From positions 54,663,632 to 54,727,631 of the forward strand of contig OX359246.1 in NCBI GenBank assembly GCA_947179485.1: a stretch of DNA of 64,000 bases. Direction: 5' to 3'. The position numbers and the translations under genes were made by a program. Shown in pieces: positions 1-12,700 of this stretch (its first letter is position 1; the number at the start of each line of letters is the position of its first letter). Source of the stretch: Allacma fusca (Eukaryota > Arthropoda > Collembola > Symphypleona > Sminthuridae). The notes under the pieces are model-generated. The model ran no database searches, was not told where the DNA came from, and worked only from the letters and a program-made list of their open reading frames with translations.

Positions 1-825
1 TTCGAAAACTTGTCATTATTTTTATTTTATATAGTCCGTATAGATAACAGATATGTATGTTTGAAATACTTGAAACAGCATTGATCTACTGATACGTACA
101 CAAGCGCTTTTTGTTGTATGACAATTGATATATTAGGTGCGTGTGTAAGTATACTTATATAATGTATACATTATATGGTTGGTCATCTTTATCAGACAAA
201 ATAAATATCTTCAGTGGGTATACATGAACAGATGTGTTTCCTTGTTCGATTTCCCTGTGCGCTGCATATCCATCCTATATATATTATTACGGGAACTCAA
301 CTTATGCATTTGCTACAACACTACACAATTCATTCATACATGAACTTTTTACAGGCAGCTATTTCCTGTACCATTTTTTATGGTTCTTTGATGCAATTTA
401 GACATTACTAAACATAAATACCAATACTAACATTTGACCCTCGAATAAGTGCTTAGATTTAGTCACTAGATTATATAGGGCAAAGTTGGCTCCTATCAAC
501 AATGCTCTGTGGGAGCAAACGTCAGTGCAAGTACGATTTGGGAGAAAAAAAATCTTTTACTATTAACGATCCTCAATTCCCAGCAACTACTTTGTTTTGA
601 TTGATGACGTTCCGTCAATTTCCTGTCAATAAAATTGAAAGTTCTACCTCTAAAAATAACTATTCAGTTAGTCAGCTCAATAGAATGCAAACAACGATAA
701 ACATCCATGTGATGCCTCGAGTGCGTAAATACAACTTTCGTTTCACACAATCCTCTAATGAAAACATGTGTCAAACCAACTACTAGTTTTCATTTACAAA
801 TAAGTTTTCATTTTATTATGCCAAA
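1..825. other. Upstream intergenic region, no gene recognised
   Basis: This is AT-rich sequence. It holds only short open frames without protein-like character and should contain the promoter of the beta-galactosidase gene that begins at 826. No clear TATA box or other site could be assigned. Confidence 0.5.
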
Positions 826-3800
826 ATGAAAGCAGCTTGCTGTGCTCTTTCTAGTACTACAATTTTGTTGATGTCAACAGTTTTTTTTACTCTAACTTTC
901 TCAGAATCAGTTTTAGCTAGAAATGACAGTAGAAATTTCTGGATAGATTATGAAAACAATACATTTGTGAAGGATGGGCAACCTTTTAGGTACATTTCAG
1001 GCTCCTTCCATTATTTTCGCACCGTTGAGCAGAAATGGGATGATATTTTACGCAAGTTTCGACTGTGCGGTCTAAATGCCGTTCAAACGTAAGAATTATT
1101 ATTTTTTGTAATGTAAAAACAAGCATTTTACCAGTTCCTAACAACAAGATTTGCTAACCTGTGCGCAGCTATGTAGAATGGGCATCTCATCAACCGACAT
1201 CCGCCCAAAATTACACATTTGATGGGAACTTAAATGTGTTCAAATTTTTAGATTTGGCTCAGAAAAATAATTTGAGCGTGATTTTGAGACCCGGACCTTA
1301 CATTGATGCTGAAAGAGACATGGTAACTTTGATGACAATCATAGCTACAATATTTCATGACTTCTGTTCTTTAACTCAGTTACTTTTTTCAAATAATTTT
1401 TCCCTGGGCTGTTGCCTGAGTCATAATTTTGGATTGTAATTAAGGGTGGCTTACCCCCATGGCTTCTGTGGCAATCCTCAACAATGAGAGTTCGAACAAC
1501 ACATCCGGGTATAAAATAATGCAATATGCTTTCGAAATTCGCTAGCTACAATAATACAGAGAAGATCTTTGCTGCGCTTCAAAATTGAATGCGCAAATTA
1601 ATTTTGTTTTCTATGTATTTTGTAAATAGATTTTGTTTACTACGTTTCAAACTGGTTCGGGGTGCTTCTAACAAAACTCAAGCCGTACCTGTACAAAAAT
1701 GGTGGTCCCATTATTATGGTTCAGGTAGTAATAAAGATAGATTTTTTCCAGTAGCTGTCTTTTTTTGCTTACAATTTTAACCGAAATTTCCAATAAAATA
1801 TTAAGGTCGAAAACGAGTACGGAAGTTTTGGGTGCGATCCTGATTACAAAACGTTTCTACGAGATTTGATGCAGTTTCATTTAGGTGATGATGTGGTACT
1901 TTTTACAACTGATAATGCGATTGAGTCAAAATTGAAATGTGGAAGCATTCCTAGTGTCTACCCGACAGTTGACTTTGGACCAGGTAGAAACTTACATTAA
2001 AATGTTATAATTAATTTCTAGTAAATACTGTTCTGTTATTCTTTTTATTGAAGAATTATTTGCAACTTTGGTACAATTAATTAAGACCACGTACATTTTA
2101 AAAATTTCAGAAGCTCTGGACTCACTCGTTGACCTTCATTTCGCCACACAGAGGACAGTAGCTCGCAAGGGGCCTCTAGTGAATTCAGAATTTTACATAG
2201 GATGGTTCGATGCTTGGAAATCAAAACACAGTCGAAAATCCACAGAGATGGTGGCATCTTCTCTCACAAGGATTCTCCAGCTAGGAGCCAATGTAAATTT
2301 TTACATGTTTTTTGGAGGAACGTCTTTCGGACTCACATCTGGCTCTTCGTACGTGATAAATTCCTTCCAGTCCTACACGACTTCCTATGACTATGACGCA
2401 CCTTTGGATGAGGCAGGAGATCCTGCTGAGAAATATTTTGCCATCAAAAGTGTCATTTCAAAGGTATCTAGTGCCAAATATATTTTAAATATATATGAGC
2501 AAATATTCCATGAGCAAGCTGTTTTAAAGACTTGGCCTACTGACACTATTTTTGGTCTTACATTATATTTTACATATTTCGACTATCAAAGTTTTCTTTG
2601 AAGTTCATACAGGTTCCAGTCGAAAATCCTGGGATAAGATCAAAAGGAAATTTTGGTGATGTAAAGTTAAAACCTATGGGTTCCCTTTTCAATGAAGCTA
2701 TTCTACAGCTCTTGGATTCTGATCCTTTGGTTAGGTAATTTGCAAGGATATAGGATGTAGTAGTGAAGAATAACTTTGCGTTGATAAATCGTAGTTACAA
2801 GAAAAACCAACATTGCCCTTATGGCTTTGATCATCCTACAGCAATTAGTTTTGTATAATTATATTTTATAGCCTTTTTCCACAACGGTTTGAGTCTCTAA
2901 GCGTTGGCAGTGGCTATGTCTTATATGAAAATGATGTCAAAATCATGGCAAGTGACCCAGTCTTACTACAAATTACAGACCTGAAGGACCGGGCGTACGT
3001 ATTTGTAGATGAGGTACAATTTTGAATGTTTGACCTTAACACTCTTTTAGAATTATGATGGACCTTGAATTTATTCTCAAATTAATGCTTTCTTATATTC
3101 TCACACTAGGAAATCCAAGGAATACTTGACAGATCTGAAAATATATATGCGCTGCCTATTAGAATAAAGCCGGGTCAGAAATTGCGGATCTTGGTAGAGA
3201 ATCAAGGGCGGCTGAGTTTCGGGTTACAAACTGATGAGAGCAAAGTCAGTTCAACTTGTCCGTATCAGTTAAACCTGATTGAAAAACTGTTTAAAATTAA
3301 AACAAACAAATTTTAACCCGCAGGGAATTGGAGCTGAGGTTCGTTTAGGAAAACATATTCTAGACACGTGGAAGCATTACAAGCTCGGTGGTCTCAACGG
3401 TGTCTCGCTTCTGAAACTATCTAACATTTTAAATTATGGCCCTATTTTGCTTCCCTCTGACAATGAGATCCACAGTTTTGAAGATGAATCATCCGACGAA
3501 ATTGATTTTCATACTGAGGCCATTGATTTTATAATACTTGACAATGAGTCCGTAAAAATCCGAAAGGCAGCCATGTTGTACTCTGGTACTTTCACTCTCA
3601 ATGCAACTGATAGCACACTGCCAGATACCTTCCTAAACCCAGAGGGCTGGTCAAAAGTAACGATTACATCATTGAATCGTCCACCGATTAAACAAGTTTC
3701 AGATGTATACAAACATGTTTTTATTTTTAGGGACATATTTGGATAAATGGATTTCATCTGGGCCGATACTGGCCTGCGGTTGGACCTCAAAATACTCTGT

Positions 3801-3976
3801 ACGTACCCGGCTACTTGCTTCATCCATTTCCGGCGGAGAACACGGTTATTGTATTGGAACTAGAGGAAGTTCCTTTTGATTGCGCTTATTATTCCATTTT
3901 AAGACAACGAAATCGAACAACTTGTCAGGTTACCTTTATCGATCGTAATATTCTTGACGGACCCACGCCACAGTGA
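826..3976 (+). CDS. GH35 beta-galactosidase, secreted or lysosomal (11 exons, 694 aa)
   Basis: Removes terminal beta-galactose from glycans, in the lysosome or outside the cell. Exons: 826-1088, 1169-1322, 1445-1508, 1630-1724, 1806-1983, 2111-2463, 2613-2734, 2872-3013, 3110-3244, 3324-3656, 3731-3976. All junctions are GT-AG and the phases close to 695 codons including the stop, close to animal GLB1 length. Residues 1-30 form a signal peptide. The GH35 core follows, with the acid/base Glu196 in VENEYGSF and the nucleophile Glu278 in VNSEFYIGW. The C-terminal beta domain has the family motif NGFHLGRYW near the end. In the sugar-pocket stretch [14 protein letters not shown], Asp134 and Arg137 stand where most animal enzymes have Cys and Trp, while Glu136 is kept. 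A polyadenylation signal AATAAA lies at 4268-4273. The family is secure. The sugar preference and the lysosomal versus digestive role are not shown. Confidence 0.93.
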
Positions 3977-6757
3977 ATATTTTAAAACTACGAAAGATTC
4001 CTGAGGCTTGTATTCCATTAAGTTTTGCAGCTACCAGGAAGAACGATCCTCAACACTAACTTTTCGCCTCCTACGCATATCTCAAATTAATTGCCCTTCG
4101 TGGGGCAGCACGCTTGCACAATGTATGTATTACTATTACAAGATGGATTTATTATAAACATTGAGACTACAAATATATGGCTTCACGTATAAACAAAAAT
4201 TCAAATTACCTAAATTAATATAAGCAGAAGGCGAGAAGTTAAGGATTTACATGTATTAGTTCGTACCAATAAACTATTGTTACACGTTAGACATATGTAC
4301 ATATATGTATTACATATTGAGAAGATCACTCTTTAAGTTCTTCCATTTGCTACTGATAAACAATGTAAAAAGCTTTCGCACGCAAATAAGTAATCCATGT
4401 GGATTTTGAACTACTGATGGATATAAATTGTACTACAGTACACGAAGAATGTTATTAATTAGATCAGTTTTTTCAATTTATGAAATCCCAAATATTCCAA
4501 ACAAGAGAGAAAAGACGTGGGCCACAAGCACGCACCAAAAGGTATTTTTAGGGGCGCAGTGAAACAAGGTTCTCTATTGTTACCGTTTTGATACCTGGCT
4601 GCTTGAGTGTTTGCCTGTGCGTCTTGACGATCACTGGCGAACAAATGTCACCATACAATTCAAACTTTCCACAAGTCCTATTGATTTTAGAGATCGGTTC
4701 ATTCGTCTGACCTCAGGAAATTAAAATAGGTCACACATAGATACATGTTAATTCATATGATTCCGAAATAGGCGCTGTCGGAGGTGCAAAGGTCCTCGCA
4801 CAAAAGGTTTATGGAAGTGTTATTACAGTATCGATCGGTCGGAGTCTCGCATGCATTGCTGACATTGAATTTTAGTGCTAGTCACAGATGATTTTTGAAT
4901 TTAGTTAGTTCAGTTCATTCGATAACGTCTTAAAGAATTCAGTTAACCTGAAATTGTTGGCCAGGTTTGTGAGATATGAAAGTTTTAATCTCAGTTTTCG
5001 AAGTTTTATACTTGAATTGTACATAGCGGTTATACAGAGATTCCAATTTATAAATTACATACATAAACCTGTGGCATCTAGTTTTAAATGTATTCAACCC
5101 ATTGTTCATCAATTTGAATTTAAGGAACATATTTGTGTATATAAAGAGATTGTTAAGTATTGTTTTACAGTAAGGAGAGCAACGCAACTGATAATCATTA
5201 GTTTAAACACGCGCCTGTTTCTTGTTTACAATACATAAGTTAAATAATTAGGCTTGACATTAGGCCATTAGGCTCTAAAATCTCTCTGAAATGGACGTAC
5301 ATACATTGTTACTTTATATTTACATTAACATGTTGCTTAAGGGGATTGAGTGTACGCGCATACTGATTACATTCAGTGTTATAAATGATAAAATATTTCT
5401 TACCCTGTTCCTCAGCCTCAGAATAAATGGATGAGCCTTTCCGCATGCACTCTAAGGGCTTTGGTTAATTTTTTTTACTCTAGACCCTAAAATGTTTTCC
5501 ACTGGCCGCAGGGTAGGGCACCCCGTAAATCCGCCCCTGGTTGCATTAAACATTATATGTTGGAATATTAACATTTCGTAGTTGTATTAATGAACATGGA
5601 GCGTAAGATGATTTTACATTCTGAGTAAATGTCTACAAATTATTCTTAGCATTATTCTCATTCTGTCAATTTCATTTGTTAGTGCACTTTTTGAAACCAT
5701 CTTCATGTTTGTTTTTTAAACCCGTTAACCTCAATACTTCGTAAAATATGCGGAACGTCAAATGCTAGCTTCTGTTTTTTTTTGTCCCAAAATTTGAATT
5801 TGAATAACATACTAACCTTTACCCGTTTGACGCTGGACATTTTTATTAGCCTGAACGATGGTCCTTACAATTAGACCTTCCATGCAAATTTTCCAAAGTT
5901 GAAAGTTGCTCGATGTCAACACAGCGTTATTTTTTGAAATGTATTTTAAGTTGTAGCCTTGCAAGGTTTTTGATAGCAACAGCACCAAACATTTGATGAT
6001 CCATATTTGGATATATCTGTGGGGTGTGGGCGGTTTAAAAAACCGACGTACCGTGTTTAGATCTCGCATCGACTTTAAGATTTTGATGACCACAATCCGT
6101 TCAGGGGTTCTAAAGTTCTCCATAAATAACTTTTTTGAATTGTCCGAAAATTGCATTTCGCTTCACGAACTTTTCACAAAATTTAAAAGTTGCTGATCGT
6201 TGTAAAACCATCTTCATAATCAGTAACAAGTCCTTCTTTTATGAACTATAAAAGCAATCTGATCTTTATTTCATTAACATAACCATTGAAACCGCCAAAG
6301 TTATTACCATACGTTTTTACCAATATTAAAAACTACTAATAAATTACTGTTTTTACTAACAAAAGTCCTTTAATTCACTATAGCAATTATATTAATTGAC
6401 AGTGTTAGGTCAGCCGTAATATATCTCGAGTCCCCTAAATTACCAGGAACTTAGAAATCATTTTAAGGACTATTTATAAGTGGGCGTCGACGGGCCACGA
6501 TATTCCTGTTTAAAACAGAAATGACGACATTTGAATAAATATTGTTACTTATTCCTGTTACAATGTATATTAACAACAGAGCGGATTAATAAATATCTTT
6601 ATTAATATATCTAGCAAACGTCAATACTGGAACTACAAGTCACAACACAAAGTGTTACATATTAGAAACATTCTAAAAAACTTCATTTGTATTCAATCAT
6701 ATTCATAGCTATACTAATTTAAGCATGCCTAAAGCTTCAAAATGTTTCAAGAGTTTA
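3977..6757. other. Intergenic region between convergent genes
   Basis: Separates the beta-galactosidase (+) from the ABCA transporter (-), both of which end towards it. It carries the probable polyadenylation signal of the former at 4268-4273 and a transposon-end-like repeat at 5483-5540. Open frames near 4954-5238 and 5812-6156 exist on both strands over the same bases and look like chance frames. Confidence 0.5.
5483..5540. repeat. Transposon-end-like repeat fragment
   Basis: On the minus strand the end reads CAGGGGCGGATTTACGGGGT. A close relative, CAGGGGTGGATTTGCGGGGT, lies at 44442-44461. Both are followed by a similar CCCTAAA-rich stretch. The opening CAGGGG is typical of hAT-superfamily termini. 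I did not find the partner end, so this is probably a solo or decayed end. Confidence 0.45.
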
Positions 6758-9700
6758 TTACGTTGAAGCGAAATTAAAAAATACTTGCTCCAAATCAACC
6801 TGTCCCACGTTATAGCCTTCTATAGCAAAGGTTCTATTGGCTTCCTCCATGACAGCAAATATTTCAGCCCAAGTTGCACTTTCTTTTGGAAGAAGATACT
6901 CGAGAAACCCACAACGAGAATCTTTTAATATACAACCTAAAGACAAATCATAGTTTATTTGAATATTCCCCAAATAAGTTTATGAATAAGTTGCTTCTGT
7001 GGGGGAAGTATGGGGGGAGGGGGGTAGAAGTTATGATTACCAGGAAATCTACGCTGCAGAAAATCTTGAAAACTTTGAACCAGTATCTCCCAATCGTCAG
7101 TATCATTACGCTGTGGAAAATAATATCACATGGAAGAGACATTCAACTATTACAACCCTTATTTTGTGGTCCAAAAATTTATCCAGAAACAAAGAACTTA
7201 CGTCAAGACAGCTACTAGATGCTTGAAATGGGAGTTGGAGAACAAGCTTGTAACCCGGACACAACTTTGATTTCAAATGTTGTGGAGATCCTAGACACTT
7301 AAACTGCCCCTTGACCATAATAGCTAATGTAGAGCATAAAGCTTCACATTCTTCCATGTTATGCGACGTCAGAAGAACAGATGTTCCATCATCTCGAACT
7401 CTTCCAATAGCATTCCAAACATGTCTTCTTGCCATAGGGTCCATTCCAGCAGTAGGCTCGTCCAATAGGATTATTGCTGGCTCACCAAGCATCGCCACAG
7501 CAGTGGATAGCTTCCTCTTATTTCCACCACTACATACATAACATAAACATCCTGCTTCATCAGATCCATGAAATCTTACTTACAGTTTGACAAATACTAT
7601 AGTCCTCAATACCTTAACGATCCAAACTGGGTATCCAAGAAATGCTGATACATTAGATTCTCCGACGTTCTTCTGACCAACTCATCAATTCTTTCTTCGG
7701 GGACGCCTTTCAGTCGAGCAAACAATATTAATGTTTCCCTTCCAGTTAATTCATCAATGCAAGCATCAAACTGAGGACAATAACCCAAGTAAGAGCGAGC
7801 CTTCCTTAAATTTAACTTCACAGAGCAGGAGTTGACATATGCATCACCCGACGTAATCGATGCATCCCCCACAAGCATTTTGAAAGTCGAACTTTTCCCA
7901 GCCCCGTTGATTCCGAGCAGCCCAAATACCTCACCTTTTTTAACTCCGAAACTCAAGCCGTTGACGGCTACAAACCTGCCTTTGTATTTTTTGGTCAAAT
8001 CTCTGTAAGCAAATTACGGATAAATTACACGCTGATGATGTATTTCTACACTGTACTTCCAAGGCAATCAATTCCAGAATTTGTGTCATGATATTCTTTT
8101 AAATAATATATTTCCATACTTTACTATTAAGTTGTCAGTGAGGTTCAAAGTCATCATTGAGGAAGTTTCGATTCTCCGGGTTTCAGATAAGACATCAACA
8201 TCTAGTAATTCATTGCATCCTTGTAAAAGTTTAGGAACGATTCAATAATACAAACCGTAATAAATGGCGTGTCAGTTATGAGTTGTGATTATTACTACGG
8301 TATATATAATACAGGCGAATCTCGATACAATCACGTTCCAGGTACCGGTGATTTTTCTCCTTTACAAATATTATCCGTTATGCTCATTGGGCATGGGATA
8401 GGGAGCAATAAGTCAGTCCGTTATAATCGAGATTGGCCTGATATCGTAGATAAAACAAAGTAAGGTGCTAATGTACTCACCAAAATCAGCTCTAAATTTC
8501 TTCCGATTTATAAACGAGATGATGAGACGCTTGCACATAGACAAAAGTCTCGTTTCCAGAGCAGCAAGAATTAGAAGGCAAGCCAAGCCTACGGCGATCA
8601 TACGAACGAGGTACTTTCCAATTCCAGGATCTTCCCAATCGTAGTAGTCCATATCTATTTAGGAATTCGAATACACAAATGTTTCAAAATCTTGCAGACA
8701 ATGATATTATTGGATGTGTAATTAAAAATTTTTGATAAGTACATCAAAAGTCTATTACTCACATGCAGAACAACAACCATCGTCGGGATTGTGTTCACAA
8801 CGTTCGGTAACATTCAGGGTCGTACAACTGATCTTGCTTTGACTGAGCTTCCCGACGGAGAAAACTGCCATCGCCAAACCATAAGAGGGCAAAAACGATA
8901 GGATGTCATCCAGCAAATCTACTGTATCTCGAATGCCCAGCTCAGGGGATCGGAGCAACCCCCGGGCACACATCACCGCACCTTCCAAAAACACACATTT
9001 CAATGTCAGACAATTTCTACCCAAATTTATCTGCCAAGAAATAATGTCAAATGTTACAACATTTTTACAATTTCTGGATGGTAAGACTTACTGCCAAAAA
9101 TATTTATAGCAAGGCAGCGAGAGTAAGCCATCGTGGGGTCTTTAACCAAAATGGAAATTACCATGCACATAGTAATGGTTGCCCACCCAAAGCATAGCAT
9201 GCAATTAAAAACCACAGTTCTCACTTCAGCCGAGGAAATTCCATTAATATCGTAAACTATTGTAGTGGCTATGATTCCAAAGAAAGCAGCTAGAATGGAG
9301 ACCATATTTACTAGAAAATCCGCCAACCAGTACAAAGGTAGCTTCACCCCAGCGATAACTTGCAAATACTTGAATTTAGTCGTACTCTCGGATAATGCCA
9401 GCATCGCAAATGCCCCTGAAAGAAATGCCATTGCTATGCAAACACTCCCAGCGAAGACCATGTACTTGCTAATGTAGTTGAAGGCGTACACATCATCCAT
9501 TTTAGTATACTCAAAGGGATAGTTAGTGGTAGTAATGGTTTTGTTCAATTTATAAAATGTTAGCAGTGAATTGAATAAGTAGTTGAGGGCCACTGGAGGT
9601 GAATGGTAGGCTTGATTATTAAAAAAAACGGTGAGTTGTGTCCGGTTGTCTATTTCGCTAACTTCTTCCTCAAATGCGAACATATATTTACCCTCGTCCC

Positions 9701-12700
9701 GACGATGGAATTCGCTTATCTGAAATTAAAAATTTCCAATTTTAATTAACAGTAAGCAATTAACAAACCTGACAATTACTTGTGGAGTTTAATAAATAAT
9801 AATAATAATTACAAATAAAATATTAGTAGTTGTAAAATGACACTACCAAATCAAGTAAAGCTGAAACGGTGGTTGTTTCTTCATTATTTTCAATTTTTTG
9901 ATAGCCCTGTAATGTGGACTTGAACGACTGGCAAATTTGTGAATCAGGCAGACATGTAAATAACACATGAGATTCTCCAACGTCTTGCCGCATTTGCTGC
10001 AAAGTAAGGATGAAATAATAGAAAATTATTTTTACTAGGTAAAAATAAGCATTGAATAATCTAGAACCCACCTTAACAGAGTTTATCAGACCAGTATGGG
10101 TATTGATACCAGGGAAGAAATTAAAGATCTTGCATAATAGCAATAGCCCCACAACAGGAATTACGAACTGTAAAAAGCAAATTCCTTAATAAAGTAAAGG
10201 TTCTAACAAGCGTAGCTTTTATTTTCTCCAGCCTGCAGTGTGCCATCAGTCATCAATTAAAATCATTGTGTTAATTTGAAATTGCCTATACCTGCAAAAG
10301 TATAACACTTTTCCGTCGGAGAGACATCAGGACCTTTTTGATTACCAACGCTCGGAACTGCTGCCATAACAATTTCACACCTGTGTTCATCCTTGTATCA
10401 TCCGCGTACAATTGCGTTACTGATTCTGAGATACCACTTTTTAAACGGACTGTTGGTGCTGACATCTGTGTTGACGATGTTGCGGGGATGGGACTCTTAC
10501 GACTACCAGTACCAGAACTTGTAACTCTAGACAAAATGGGATATTTGTGAAATCAATATTTGATATAATTCTTATTATTAAGGAGTAGATTGAAATAAAT
10601 TAAATACAATGCTTACTTGAAGTTATAAATTTACTGTTGCCTTAAAGTTAAGAACATTCTATAATAATTATTTATTATAATTATTGAATTTAATTATTAA
10701 ATTCGGGAATTACCGGACGAAGATTTCCTCCATTGTAGTACTTCCAACCCCATAAGTTCCTATTCCTAGCTCATCACTTTGCCTCTCTAATTCCTCGAAA
10801 ATGATGGGGAACGAATCTATTTCTGTAACGGGGAGTGCGCAACTTATTTCCGCCCCCACATCCAAATTAAATTTTACTAAAGGGATAATTTCGGAAATCC
10901 GGCTTTTGATTCGTTCTGAGCATGCGCCTTCTTTTTTAACAATCACAAGGTTATAAGCAGCCCCTACACAGATGGATAAGTAAAAATCACTGGTTTTACA
11001 CTAATTATTAGAAGGTACTAATTAATTCCCTAAGAGGCGAAGCGCCTTACGGCTGGTGTGCTGTAATAGCAAAGGCGAGTAACTAATTTAAACTTACCAA
11101 ATTTTGATTTGAGATATAACGAGCTTCCGTTGCACACAACTTGACCGTTCGCAATTATAATTATGCGGTCTCCTAACAAATCAGCCTCTTCCATGTAATG
11201 CGTCGACAAAATTACAGTCCGCCCTCGTTTTTCCAACTTAATCAAATCCCAGATAGAACGACGTGCTTCTGGGTCCATGCCAGCTGTTGGCTCATCCAGC
11301 AAAACTACCTTGAAAGTAATAAAAACTGAAAACATTTTCGGGTAAAAGATATACTTAATTACGTGTTTCCATTAGTCATACATTATTTAGAAATTACTTT
11401 GGATCCTGCTGATAGAGCCATTCCTACACAGAGCTTCCTTTTCATCCCACCACTCAAATGTTTCGCCTGAGTCTTGCGTTTGTCATCCAAACCCAAAATA
11501 TGTATGCCACGTTCTGTCTCATTAAGGGTCTCCACCTCATTAAGCCCTTTCAACTTCGTTTGAAAAAATCCCATAAACGGTTTTACTTACGAGGAGGTTT
11601 AAAATTGACATTGATTTGTGTTTCTGTGTGAAATAAAAATAATAGTGAACGCTTTGTTACCTGACAATAGAACTTAAAATGTTCTTCCACGGTGAGATTA
11701 TCAAATAGAATGTTGTATTGTGGGCATAGTCCTAAACTGGCTCTTACACCTGTCATTTCAGTTGTAATGTCATATGAATTAACCAAAGCTGTTCCCCCAG
11801 TCGGCCGAATCAAGCCTAGTAAAAATTTAGCATGCATTACTTTATGTTACACATTATTCATATAATAATTACTCGTACGTTTGTATACGTACGTTACATT
11901 GGTTATGAGTCAAACTTTTGTAGACGAGTAAAAACCTGTTAAGATGGACATTGTGGTGGTTTTGCCAGCACCGTTTGGGCCTAATAACGACGTTACTTGG
12001 TTTTCGTACATTCGCAAATTCAAATTATTTACAGCAACTTTTGAACCAAATGCTTTTGTCAAATTTTTTATGACAACTCCTGCTTGTAAATGCATTGGCT
12101 CAGGTTCATAAGCATCTGACTGATCCGTGCACTGGTTAGACTGCATAACTTTAACCTCTCGGTCTTGACTTTTTCCCGTCCAAAACCAAATCTTTAGTAA
12201 GTGTTAAGTGATTAGGATTTCCACAATTAATTTTGAGATTCAAAAACACCTTTTGTTCAAATTAAAAATGAACGTCGAGGAATATTAGATTGGGCAAACT
12301 TACCGTGAAAGGGAAGTACCATGGAAGTGCCACTCCGAATTCCCCTGGAAACGCCAGCTCAATATAAAGAGCGCCGAGTGTATAGGCTAAACTATTTGCT
12401 ACAAACATAACGATGCATATTCCGACTGAAAAATCATCAGTGAATGTTAAACCATGCCACAAATTATGCCACTGGAGACCTTCACCGAAATTCTCATAGT
12501 AATTTAAAAAGTTGGATAATAAAAACACAGGTGTATTTGGAGACAAAGAGCAGCTTAGAATTTTCCCCCACAAAGGCATTTTGAAATATTCAAAAATATA
12601 GGTGTAGCTATGATATTGAAACAATAGCCATGTGAACGCTGCTGTAGTTGAGCCAGCGTTCTCTGAAATGTAAACAAAAGTACCAATTTAGTTGAATTTA

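Noticed and set aside
4954..5238. 94-codon plus-strand open frame
   Set aside because: A similar-sized open frame exists on the opposite strand over the same bases, and neither has protein-like features.
5812..6156. 114-codon minus-strand open frame
   Set aside because: No domain, no signal peptide, no splice partner; overlaps an unrelated frame on the other strand.
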